From Acanthornis magna (taxonomy: Eukaryota; Chordata; Aves; Passeriformes; Acanthizidae), in assembly GCA_036785705.1 (NCBI GenBank), contig JAWUZG010000365.1, forward strand, positions 186,001 through 250,000: a DNA stretch of 64,000 nucleotides, written 5' to 3'. The position numbers were made by a program, and so were the translations under genes. Shown here one piece after another: positions 34,063 to 43,751 of the stretch (its first letter is position 1; every line of letters starts with the position of its first letter). The notes beneath the pieces are model-generated. The model searched no databases. It was not told where the DNA came from and saw only the letters and a list, made by a program, of their open reading frames with translations.

Positions 34063-34342
34063 TGTGGTTGCACTGTTTTGAAATTCTTTCTGCTCTTTCT
34101 CAGGGAGAACATAGATAAGTTGCATTCTTTTACTTTCTTAATCTCTGTGTTTGGTATCAGGTGTTATTTGGCTGTGACCAATGGTTTTAGGAGGTGGATT
34201 TCTTTTCTGACCAATAGTTGCTAGAATATTAATGGTATAAAAACCTTTCTGTAAATAAACCTTCCCCTTTCGCCATCTTGACGTCGTCTGCCTGCCTTCT
34301 TCTCTCAGCCAGCTCCTGCAGCCTCGGGGAAACTAAGCCATA
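34063..34342 (+). repeat. 3' LTR of the ERVK-like provirus
   Basis: 280 bp, identical by eye to the 5' LTR over its whole length. It is followed by the target duplication TCCGTG. Confidence 0.93.
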
Positions 34343-34348
34343 TCCGTG

Positions 34349-35880
34349 TACCCCTTTTTCCACTCCGCAGCCACTTTCCTCGCCATTCCTGCTCTCCCAG
34401 GCCCCAAACCCTCCCTTTTCCTTGACCCTGGCACCTCCTGGACCCTCATTCCGCCTCTCCAGCTCCCAGACTCTCCTTTTCGTTTACCCTGGGACCTTCT
34501 GCACCCCAATTCCTGCCTTTCCCACACTCCCACTCCATCTTCCCTCAACATTGGGGACCCCTTTAAACCTCATCCTGGCTGTCCTGGCTTTCCCTACCCC
34601 ATGACTCCTCTTTCCTCCACACTGGGGACCACTTGGACCTCCCATCCCACTTCCGCTATTTCTTTGTCCTCGGGACTGCCCTGCACCCTCCTTCCTGTGC
34701 ACTGGGACTCCCCTGCACCCCCAACCCCACTAGTGACACCCCCTGCACCAACTTCTCCACACCGGGACCCCCTTGAGCCCCCTCAGATGGCACCGGGACC
34801 CCCCTGAAACCCCATTCCTGGCCACTGGGATTCCCTTGCACCTTCTTCCCAGCTTTGGGACCCTGCTGCACCCCTTTGTCCCACACGAGTACCCCCTGCA
34901 CCCCCTTTTCCCTTCCATTCGGCCTCTCCCAGTCCCCGCCCCCAGTTTTTTCTTTACCCTAGGACCTCCTGTACCCCATCCTGTCTTTCCCAGCTTCCAA
35001 ACCCCTCTTAGCACTGGGACCCCATTCCTGATCATCATTCTCCCCACCCTGTGACCTCACTTTCCCTGACATTGGGGGCCCGGGACTCCCCTTTACTGGA
35101 CACAGGTGCCCCATGGACACCATGTCCCACCTCTCACAGTCCCTGCACTCCCTTTTCTTGACCCTGGGGCCCCCCTGAACCCCCATCCCTAGGCACTGCC
35201 AGCCCCTGAATCCCTTGTGCGGCCCTTGGACCCCCCCCGGACCCTGTTTCTGACCCATCTCATGTCTCTCCAGCATGTGACCCCCCCCTTTCTTGAGCAC
35301 AGGGACCCCTGTACCCCCATCCCACTTCTTCCAGTGCTTGCATACCCTTTTCTTTAACCCTGGGGCTCCCTTGAGCCACCATTTCCAGGCACTGGCAATT
35401 CCTTGAAGCTCCTCCTCAACTCTGGGAGCCCCATGCACCCCCATTCCTGGCCATCCCATCTGCCCCAGTCCCCAGCCTTCCCCTTTTGCCTGACTCTGGG
35501 ACCCCCTGGATGCCAGTTCTTGCCTTTCCCAGCCTCCAGACCCGCATTCCTTAACACTGAGGACCTCTGGGACACTCATTCCTGGCTATTCCGGGGCTCC
35601 CCACCCCATGACTCCCCTTTCCTTGAAACTGAGGACCACTGTACACCCTTTCCTGGGCACAGGAACCGCTTCAATCCCCATCCCGCCTCTCCAAGACCCT
35701 ACACTCCCCTTTCCTTGACCCTTGAAACCCCCTTGAAACTGCCTTCCCCAGCAGCCCTTATCCTGCACCAATCGTCCTCTGCACCCCTTTCCCTGACGAT
35801 CCCGCCCCCACCCCCAGCTTCCCTTTTCCTTGACTCCGGGACCCCTCAGATTCCCTAAATCCCCATGTCCCCCCAGTTCC
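34349..35880 (+). repeat. Pyrimidine-rich degenerate minisatellite (MHC-like intron)
   Basis: About 1.5 kb of loosely repeated CCTTTTCCTTGACCCTGGGA- and CCCCATTCCTGCC-type phrases, with very few purine runs on the plus strand. It continues the sequence left of the provirus at 26.8-27.06 kb (for example 'tttctttgaccctgggacct'), so the provirus sits inside this repeat. Related sequence in reverse orientation lies at 37280-37740. Confidence 0.75.
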
Positions 35881-36600
35881 CCACCCCCTTGTCTCGGATT
35901 AGAGAAAATTTTCCTAGGTGGAAAGTGTTCTGAATAAAACACCTCCCCCACAGCAAAGACTTCCGGCACCCTTTCCCCCATAGCAAACAGAATATCTCAG
36001 CTGAAAGTGGGATAAGAACTGTTTAATTAACAGACCACACAGTGGAAGGGGAAACGGAAAAAAGGGTCATTAAACCTGAATAAACAGTTGATGAACTTTA
36101 GTGTCCTTTTCCTCAGGCGTGGCTTCCCCTTTCCGGGGTCTCTGGAGAGGCCGGGTGGAGTTCCACTGGTGGCTCCCTGGACGATTCTCGTCTGCTGTCC
36201 TCCGGGGCTCCTCAGGTTCTCAGATGAGAAAGCAAGGCGAAGAAAAAGGTCCAAAAACGACGAAATAACAATCCCAGGGGAAAAACAAAACAAAACTAAA
36301 CAAAACCAAAGCAAGCAAACAAACAAAAAAAAACCCCAAAAAACCAAAACCAAACCAAACAAAAAAAAAATTAAAAAATTAAAAACCCAAGCAGCAGCCA
36401 CACCGGTAGCAGCAGCAACCAGCAGCATCAACTGATGGAAAAAAAAACCACCCAAACAGTGTCCCTTCCTTCTCACTCCCCTGTAGAACAACCGGGGAAA
36501 AAACCCCCAAAAATTCCCAAAATTCCCAAAACATCCCGTGCTGGCAGAGCTTCTCTCGGCTGCAGGACACAGTTAAAGCTACAGGACCATATTCTGGTCA
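35881..36600. other. Unassigned block with a (CAAAA)n tract
   Basis: No gene was recognised. It holds an A/C-rich low-complexity tract at about 36283-36372 and GC-richer sequence around 36115-36230 that could be part of an old repeat. AATAAA-like signals occur near 35934 and 36078. Confidence 0.5.
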
Positions 36601-37079
36601 AGCATACAAACGATAAGGAATACAAGATATCACTACGCCACCCCAGGACACCCCTGCGCTTCCTGGGGTGAGGTTGAGAATGTGGAATATGGGAAGTGGA
36701 AAATGGGGGAAGAGGAATTTGGGAATGCAGAGCAGCAGGATGAGGTTGTTCCTCCTCCTCACCGTCTTGTGCATCCCAGAGCCATAACCCGGCTGGAATC
36801 TCAGCTCACTGTGTCCATCATCGCTGCTATCATCATCATCCTCATCGGATTCGGCATCCGGGAGCTGTGACCCAGTAACAGCCGGGATGGGGCTCGGGAA
36901 GGCAGCACGGATCCGCCCGGCAGTGATCTGGGGATCTCGCACCGCAGGTGCTGATCCCACTTTAATTTTTATATCCTTGTTCAAGCTCCACGATTTCCCA
37001 TTCCAGCCCCACGGCTCCCCCCATTCCCACAGATCCCCCTATGCCCACAGACCCCCCCACTCTCCCTGCTCTGGCTGTG
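36600..37079. other. Unassigned sequence beside the MHC-like fragments
   Basis: A minus-strand frame has an acidic stretch (DAESDEDDDDSSDDGHSE) and a plus-strand frame has a hydrophobic stretch (IIAAIIIILIGF). Both come from the same ATC/GAT repeat near 36810-36850, so neither is good evidence of a protein. Confidence 0.4.
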
Positions 37080-37262
37080 CTAGACCCGCAGCATCTTCAG
37101 TCCGGGGGTGGCTGTGCCGGGGGCACTCACCCAGCCGGCTCCAGGAATCCCAGTGTTCCGCCTCGCGCTGGCCCTGCTCAAAGGGGGTCCCGCCCAGATA
37201 CCCCAAAACCACAAACTGGGGGAGCCCCGGGCCAGGTTCTGACAGCGCCACAAAGAGGAAAG
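37080..37262 (-). pseudogene. MHC class I alpha-1-like exon fragment, distal copy
   Basis: The minus strand encodes VALSEPGPGLPQFVVLGYLG followed by GTPFEQGQREAEHWDSWSR. This resembles the beta-strand and loop segment of an MHC class I alpha-1 domain (SEPxPGLPQFxxVGYxDG). The preceding beta-strand and the alpha helix are missing or unrecognisable. It is probably a decayed exon 2. A second, shorter relative lies at 37786-37905. Confidence 0.55.
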
Positions 37263-37279
37263 GCAGGCAGCGAGGAACG

Positions 37280-37740
37280 TGGGGGACACGGGGATTTTAG
37301 GGGGTCTGAGGGGTCTCACGGTCAAGGAAAGGGGGGCATGGGGGCAGGGAGAGGCGGCATGGGCGGGGAAGGGGGTGCGGGGGAATTGGTGCAGGATAAG
37401 GGGGTGCATGGGGCCACGGTGCTGGAGAAGGGGGTCTCAAGGGGGTCCCAGGTTGAAGGAAATGGGGGTGCAGGGAGTTGAGAGGAGGGACGGGGGGATC
37501 CAAGGGATCCCTGTGCCCAGCAAAGGGAGTTACCCCAGTGTTCAAGAAAGAAGGTCTGGGAGCTGGGAAATGCAGCAGTGGAGGTCCAGGGTGTCCCAGG
37601 GTCAAGAAAAAGGGTCGGGGGATTGGGAGAGGCGGGATGGCCAGGAAAGGGTGTGCAGGGCATATAAGGGGGTACAGAGGGGATCTCACTGTAGGGGAAA
37701 AAGGGCGCAAGGGGTCCTCGGTTCCCAAAACTCGATATTC
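37280..37740 (-). repeat. Minisatellite, inverted relative of the 34.3-35.9 kb repeat
   Basis: A purine-rich plus strand with phrases such as 'agggggtcccaggttgaagg' and 'gtgtcccagggtcaagaaaa', the complement of the 'ccttgaccctgggaccc' phrases at 34.3-35.9 kb. It lies between two alpha-1-like fragments on the minus strand. Confidence 0.7.
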
Positions 37741-37785
37741 AGGGAGGTTCCAGAGTCAGAGGTCGGTAGTGGCTGTGCCGGGGGC

Positions 37786-38016
37786 ACTCACATCCTAGGC
37801 CGGGAATCCCAACGTTCCGGCTCGGCTCCGGCCCCGCTCGAACGGGTCCCGTGCAGGTATCCAAGAACCACGAACTGGATGAGCCCCGGGCAGAGGAAGA
37901 GCGGTACAGAAGGCCCTGGTGCCGGATAAGAGAGTGTGGGGGGGGTCCCGGTGCCGGGGCTGCCACTCCGCCCTCAACCCCCCCAGGAGCGCCCCCAGCC
38001 CCAGCGCTGGAGCCAT
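37786..38016 (-). pseudogene. MHC class I-like exon 1 and exon 2 remnant, copy 2
   Basis: The start codon at 38016-38014 gives MAPALGLGALLGG, the expected MHC class I leader start. The GT donor seen in copy 1 is altered here (GGTTGAG). About 110 nt further, another frame reads QFVVLGYLHG and PERWDSRP, an alpha-1-like remnant, so leader and alpha-1 are close together and in different frames. The copy looks inactivated. It faces copy 1 (26758) in inverted orientation. Confidence 0.5.
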
Positions 38017-38180
38017 CGCACTGCTCCGCTGCGGCCCCGCCCCCAGAGCAGCCTCCGGCCCCGCGATTGGCGCGGTTATTTCCTGCTCGCCAATGGCAGC
38101 TTGAGCTTCTCGTGACGTCATCGGTCACCGGGCAGATTCCGGCGGCGCAGGCCGGGAGACGCGACAGTGCCCGAGCGAGC
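38017..38180 (-). promoter_or_regulatory. MHC class I-like SXY promoter, copy 2
   Basis: The minus strand has TGACGTCA (X2/CRE), then about 16 nt, then GCCATTGGC (Y box), GCGCCAATCG (CCAAT) and GGGGGCGGGGCC (Sp1-like), directly before the ATG at 38016. It is closely similar in reverse orientation to 26590-26757. Confidence 0.6.
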
Positions 38181-38229
38181 GCGGGGGAAAGGGGGAATCC
38201 CTGGGAATTCCCGGGATCCCCTCAGGGAC

Positions 38230-39125
38230 TCCCAGAGTGAGCTCTGACACCTCCAGTATGATCCCAGTCACTCCCAATTTCCCACAGCATTGTCGCAGTT
38301 CTCCACCACTGATCCCAGTCGCTCCCATTTTCCCAGTCAACCCCAGTACCGTTACAGACATTCCCAGTATATCCCAGTTGCCCTCAGCATGTTCGTAGTC
38401 ATTCCCAGTCACTCTCCGTTGCCCAAGTGAGCTCCTAGTTATCCCCGTATGTCCCAGTCACTTCCAGCATATCCCACTTGCTTCCAGCATGCACTCAGGC
38501 ATTCCCAGTTAGTCACAGTTGCTTCCAGCACGCACTCAGGCATTCCCAGTTAGTCCCAGTTGCTTCCAGCACGATCCCAGTTGCTCACAGCTGTTCCCAC
38601 TCATCCTGAGTGTGGTCCCAGTCACCAGCAGTATGATCCCGGTTGCTCCTAGTATCTCCCAGTTGCCCCCAACATGATCCCAATTGCCCCCAGCATGTTT
38701 CCAGTCAATCCCACTATGATCCTAGTCACCCTCAGTGTGATCCCAGTCTCCCCCAGCATGGGGCCAGCTGTTCTGTTCTCTTTAGTCCCAGTTGCCCCCG
38801 GTATAGTCCCAGTCCTTTCCTGTATCATCTCAGTCCCTCCCAGCATGGTCCCAGTCAGGCCCAGTTGCCCCCAGTGTAGATTCAGTAACTCCCCCTTGCT
38901 CCCAGTTGCCCCCAGCGTGGTCATGGTTGCTCCCAGTGTGCTTCCAATCACCCCCAGTACGGTTACAGACACTCCCAGTCTATGCAAGTAGCCCTCAGCA
39001 TGTTTGCAGTCAATTCCAGTCACTCCCAGTTGCTCCAGCATGGTTCCAGTTGCCCCCACTATGATGCCAGTCACTGCCAGTATGATGTCAGTGTGATCCC
39101 AGTACAGCCCAGTCACTCCCAGTGC
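38230..39125. repeat. Minisatellite of CCCAGT(N)n units
   Basis: About 900 bp of degenerate units near 20 bp such as 'cccagttgcccccagcatg' and 'atcccagtcactcccagt'. The units differ too much and are contiguous, so this is a tandem minisatellite, not a CRISPR array. Similar arrays occur in introns near songbird MHC genes, from memory. Confidence 0.8.
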
Positions 39126-39239
39126 TGCCTTTCTGGAATCCCGACCCCTCTCTGCGTTCACCCCTCCGGGATCTCCAGGCTCCACAGAGGAGCCCCAAGG
39201 GCTGCAAGTCCCCACCAAGGCCCAGTTTGGATCTGCAGT

Positions 39240-40200
39240 CCCCAATTTTCCGTGTCCCTCTCCTTTTCCCCGGGCCGGGTTCCGCCCGCCCCCACCGGCT
39301 GGGAGCAGCCGAGAGCCCCGCGCTGCGCATCCCGACCTGCCCCGCCTCCATCCCCGCTCCTCCCGCGAGGTGCGAGGGGCTTGGGGAACGGCGGAGGAGG
39401 GATGGAGGGAGGAGGAGCAGGAGTTGGGATTGGGGAGGAGGAGGAGCCGGAAGAGGGTTGGTGTCCCTCGGAAGACGTGCGACGAGCGGGTGGAACTGGT
39501 TGGTTGTCTTGTTATTTGGGTCTTTTTGAGGGGAGGTTGTTTTTTTATTTTTGTAAGACGTGCCGAGCGGTTTGAAGGTGCTGTGGGTGCGGGAAGCGCT
39601 GGCCCGAGTCCCCGAGCCCCTCTTCACAGCCCCCTACCCTGGTCTTCGCCCCTCCCCAGGGCCCCCAGTGCTGCCCCTTCACGCGCTCTCTCCCAGCGCT
39701 CGGGGGAGCTGCCGGCGGCTCCGCGGACACAGCCGCACCCTGCCCGGCTCGCCCTCCGCCAGCAGCGCGGTGCAGACGGACACAAATACTATGAGGAGGG
39801 CGTTGGCGAACACGGTGCTCATGGTGGTGCTATCACCGCCCCCGACCCGGTGACAGTGCCGCGAACCCGGAAGTGGATCCGCCACGGCCAAGCGGCCATG
39901 CCGCCTTGCCTAGCAACGGCCGGAAGCGACCACTTGCGCTTCCGGCTGCGAGAGAAGCCGCGGGAAGGGCGAAGGGCGGGGAAGGCGCGGCGGGCGCTGC
40001 TCTGATCAGTGGGGTGGGTGCCAGTCGTGGCGGCGGGCGCTGCTCTGATGAAGGTAGGTGGCTGTCAATGGTGGCGGCGGGTCCCTCCCGCCCAGCGGGG
40101 CTAAGGGAGGGTCCCTGTCACGGCGGCGTGGCGGCGGCAGCTCCCTGGAGTCACGCACATCTGGGCCTGGTGGTACCGCGCTCGGTGCAGGGCTCGCGGA
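39240..40200. promoter_or_regulatory. CpG-rich block around the TMCO1-like exon
   Basis: High G+C with many CpG, CCGGAAG (ETS-like) motifs near 39868 and 39920, and a CCTAGCAAC (RFX X-box-like) at 39908-39916. It resembles a housekeeping promoter. A short direct repeat (a 'gtggcggcgggcgctgctctg' block and variants) occurs around 39985-40080. Confidence 0.55.
39751..39822 (-). pseudogene. TMCO1: TMCO1 exon 1-like reading frame, rest of the gene not found
   Basis: The minus strand encodes MSTVFANALLIVFVSVCTAL followed by LAEG. This corresponds to the first membrane-entering segment of TMCO1, an ER membrane protein of the Oxa1 superfamily that acts as a calcium-leak channel and translocon partner. 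The next residues (EPGRV) do not match the family (ITWVLVYR in other vertebrates), so the exon must end near LAEG. No strong GT donor lies exactly there; a GC donor (GAGG|GCGAGC) or a GT 12 nt later is possible. No TMCO1 exon 2 was seen to the left. It may be the true promoter and exon of a gene that continues elsewhere, a duplicated fragment, or an assembly join. Confidence 0.6.
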
Positions 40201-40204
40201 GAGG

Positions 40205-40545
40205 TTCACAGAACCAATTAGCTTGGAAAAGACCTCCGTGATCATCCCGAGTCCAACCTGTGATCCAACACCACGATATCAACCAGACCACTCAGTGACA
40301 CATCCAGTCTTCCCTTAAAGGCCTCCAGGGACGATGACTCAGTCACCTCCCTGGACAGCCCATTCCAGTGTCTAATCACCCCTAATGTGAAGAAATTTAT
40401 CCCAATGTCTGGCCTAAGCCTCCCCTGGTGTGGTTTGACGCTAGAAAGTCTGGGTGTCTGCTCTCCCTGCACCTTGCTGGGATGTGGTGCCTGAATCTGC
40501 TTGCCAGGGGAGGTGCACAAGACGTTTGCTTTCTTCAACATACCC
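40205..40545 (-). mobile_element. CR1 LINE 3' end
   Basis: Plus-strand phrases 'ttggaaaagacctccgtgat', 'cccattccagtgtctaatc' and 'agcctcccctggtgtggttt' are the reverse complement of a CR1 3' end. No coding part remains. Confidence 0.7.
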
Positions 40546-40614
40546 CTTGCAAAAAGGTTGTCTTGGAGAAACCTTCCTGGTTTCTAAAACTCTGTCCTGG
40601 ATTCATTTGCCAGT

Positions 40615-40760
40615 GGTGTGAATGGGAGTGTTCAGGACCAACTTGGACAGGTTTCAGAGCAACTGGTCTAGTGGAAGGTGTCCCTGCCCATGGCAGGGGG
40701 GGTGGAACTAGATGTGCTTTAATGTCCCTTTCAACCCAAACCTATTCTGTGATTCTATCA
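40615..40760 (+). mobile_element. CR1 LINE 3' end
   Basis: Contains 'ctagtggaaggtgtccctgc' and 'ccatggcaggggg' and ends 'tattctgtgattctatc', the CR1 3' terminal signature in sense orientation. Confidence 0.75.
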
Positions 40761-41689
40761 ATATCCTGTTAGTGCATCCCACTAGGAGGCATTTTCTGGA
40801 ATCAAATATTTAGAAATATTGTTGCCTGCCCTTTACCAGAGGCTGTTAATGTCCCATACGCTCCTTGTACAGCTAGCAGTGGAGTACATCATTCTGTGAT
40901 TCACAGGAAATTAAATTTCCCATTGCTTGTGTGTGTAAAATATTCACACACAAGGAGGGGATGAGACTAAGAAGTGCGTTAATGAGGACAGTGCAATAAT
41001 AGCAAGGGTTTGGCAGAGAGACTAATTAACTTTTATTGAGCCTCCAGTGGCTACACCTGTAGCAGCAGAACTAAACCAAATCCACCCATGGTAATGGGGT
41101 GAGGAGACCTGGAAAGCAGAAATACAGAAAAGGAAACAGGGCAGGCAGGGAAGGGCAGGTTTGTGCCTGTCCTTATGTAACAGAGGAGTTTGCTGTCAGT
41201 GACAGTGATGGACTGTGGGATTACATGGGCAGAGATGAGTGAAAAACAGGGAGAGGAAAAAACCTCTCGCCCTTAAATTAAAATTTCCGTTCAGCAAGAG
41301 GGTGAGGAGCTGTAGTTCATAGAAGACAGCACAAGCAGCAAGTATGGGTGTGAGGTCGGACAGCAAACAAGCTCTCCGAGCCTGGGGACAGGCACACGAG
41401 GAAAGCAGAGAGCCACATGTGTGCAGCTGGCTGAGTCACATGTCACTGAGAGGTGCAGCTATGCGCTGGAGGAAAGTCTCAGCACCGTGTCTGGGCACGG
41501 AGAATGTCCTGCAACATCAGGGCAGAACTGAGAACTGGATGTCAGCACCAGGGGACTCAGAGCCATCAGGGAGCCAGGGATGAAACTGATGATGGTTGTT
41601 TCAGTTTGGGATGAGCAGCAGGAAGATACTGACAGCTGGTGATGCGGCAGCACTTGTGATATACAGAGAAAATTCTTCCCTGTGAAGAT

Positions 41690-41875
41690 GGTGAGGCACT
41701 GGCACATGTTGCCCAGAGAACCTGTGGATGCCCCACCTCTGGAAGTGTCAAGACCAGGTTGGATGGGGCTTGAAGCAACCTGGTCTAGTGGAAGGTGTTT
41801 CTGACCATGGCAGGGGGTTTGGAATGAGATGATCTTTAAGGTTCCTTCCAACCCAGTCTATTCTGTGATTCTATA
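41690..41875 (+). mobile_element. CR1 LINE 3' end
   Basis: Contains 'ggttggatggggcttgaagc', 'tctagtggaaggtgtttctg' and the terminal 'tattctgtgattctat'. Same orientation and family style as the copy at 40.6-40.76 kb. Confidence 0.75.
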
Positions 41876-41879
41876 TTAT

Positions 41880-43611
41880 TTTGTGCCACTTCATGCACTT
41901 CCCTGTGCTGTAGGCTGTCCTCCACCCTCTCTCCCGCTCTTTAGATCTCTCTTTCCTGGCTGTGAGAGGTATCAGCATCTATCAAAGCAGTATTTTGAAA
42001 TAGTTTCTCTTATACTGCTGTGGGGAATGATTCACATGGTATCAGTTATTGATACTGCACGTGGTCTTTTGGCAGAGCCAGGCCAGGAGGAGATGGTCAG
42101 AGACAGGAAGCTTTCCTTTCTAGTGTCTGTGCTTTGAACTGGAGGTCGAGGTGACAACGGGCTCTTCGCAATTTCATCCTGACATTTTGAATAACACCAG
42201 GATCTTTATTAGCAAATCCTTTTTTCAGACAACACATGGCATATTACTCTCAATGGCATTTCCTTTTCAAAAAAGCATTCTGTGCTTTGATCAATGTGTA
42301 AAGGACAGTTGAGGGTTGGGTGCAGTCTGCTTTGATCTACCAGCCTGGGATATGAGAAAAAGGAAGGCATTTTCCTAATACATGGCTCTGGTTGCATTAG
42401 TTAGGGGCTGGTGTAATCTACAAATATTCTAGATACAGAAGTGGTAATATTTATGGAGGCAACCTTGAAACCAGATTAGAGATCCCAGTAGATTTCATGT
42501 ACTGCAGTCTCCAAGCTTAAACTGAACAAAAGGTTCAGTTGCTGTGCACAGTGTGTTAGCGACCAGCAGGCAGTAGCAGGGTATGTAAAATTCTCAGTTT
42601 GGAGGAAAGGTGCTGGTGGAGGTTAGGATTTTTCCTTTTGTTTTTTCTTTCCTCTTCGGGGATTTTGTCCCAGCCGTTGCTGGGAGACAATAATGATCGG
42701 TACTTAAGAGAGACAAAAGATGTACCCATGGGGGAGGAGTGCACCTGGCTGCACTTCTCTTAGCTGAGGGCTTTTCTCTTGGGGAGCAGAGCTATCGAGG
42801 AGGGGCAGGTATATCGGTGTATCAGAGACTTGGCCCGGGGGAAGGGGCTGAGCACAGCTCCTAGGTCTGTCTCTCTGGGCATCGGAAGGGACAGTCGATC
42901 TGCTGCTTCCTGCGAGAATTCACTGCCATCGCTAGAGCCCACTTCTGTAAGATCCCGAGGGTGGGAGGTACAGCAGGTTTGTGTAATCATACTTACTGTT
43001 AATGCTGTACTTCTCATGTCGTTTGCTCTCTGATTAAGTCATAGTAACTTTTGTTATCTTTATTTTTTGTTGGAGAGGTGGGATTTTCTTTGACAGACTG
43101 TTGAAAGAATAGGCAAGTGTCAAGTTTTGTGCGTTAAACATAATTGACACTTCAAGTATTTATACTTGGGATTCTAGATTGAAATGATTGGTGTCTCTTA
43201 TTGCCTATTTGCCATGTTGTGTGTGTTTTGTTTTTAAGAATACGGTTTTCACCAATGTATTTTGTATCCAAATTAAGCTATGCAGACAGCTGTAGAAATA
43301 CTACAAGATCAGTGCTATTTTTGGCAGTATTTGGTTTGCTTTTTCTTCTTACTTCCTTCCTCTCTGCACAGCATCATTTATTTCTCCAGCGAAACAGAAG
43401 GCACTCAGCCACACTTCCCAGCAGCTCTGCAGCCTGTGGAGTGCATGGGCAGTCTCTGTGTGCAGCATCCTGGAAAATGTGCATTCTCTTGAAGTGATCT
43501 GCTGAAAAGTATGTATTTGTACAGTTGTTCCAGCCTCCCTTATTGCACTGCTCTCAAGATCTGAATTGCCTGGTCTCTAATACTCCCTGAGATTTGCATT
43601 TCATCTGCCAG
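41880..43611. other. Upstream region of SEMA4D coding exon 1
   Basis: No coding exon was recognised. SEMA4D genes usually have non-coding first exons far upstream, and one could lie in the GC-richer part around 42740-42970, but no splice or promoter evidence decides this. Confidence 0.4.
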
Positions 43612-43751
43612 AGAAACGCAGTTACCCAGCGAACCCCGAAAAGCAAGGACACTGAAGATGGCTCTGTGTGCTTTTTACGCAGTTTGGGGTTTGTTGCTAG
43701 AAGCGGCAATAGCATTTGGCCCAGTACCAAGGATCACTTGGGAACACCAAG
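43612..43751 (+). CDS. SEMA4D: SEMA4D coding exon 1 (5' UTR tail, signal peptide)
   Basis: A possible acceptor (TGCCAG at 43611) precedes 46 nt of 5' UTR; the ATG is at 43658. It encodes the signal peptide and ITWEHQ, with donor GTAAGA and phase 1 out. The UTR start is an inference. Confidence 0.85.

Larger units (their letters stand above)
27064..34342 (+). mobile_element. Full-length ERVK-like (class II) provirus, env-less
   Basis: A complete 7279-bp provirus. The two 280-bp LTRs (27064-27343 and 34063-34342) are identical by eye. A 6-bp target duplication TCCGTG flanks it (27058-27063 and 34343-34348). The order is LTR, primer-binding site, gag, dUTPase/protease, pol, polypurine tract, LTR, with gag-pro-pol in three frames linked by -1 frameshift sites as in betaretroviruses. 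Only about 310 bp separate pol from the 3' LTR, so there is no env. The insertion splits the intron of an MHC class I-like copy. Identical LTRs point to a very recent insertion or gene conversion. Confidence 0.93.

Noticed and set aside
34278..35981. Several Pro/Ser-rich or Gly-rich frames over 100 codons
   Set aside because: They follow the minisatellite periodicity and occur in several frames at once.
36682..36870. Plus-strand frame with a transmembrane-like IIAAIIIILIGF stretch
   Set aside because: The hydrophobic run is encoded by an ATC-repeat whose complement gives an acidic run; no splice sites or homology support it.
38230..39125. Regularly spaced CCCAGT units as a possible CRISPR array
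   Set aside because: Units are contiguous, short and degenerate with no constant repeat/unique spacer pattern, and the genome is vertebrate.
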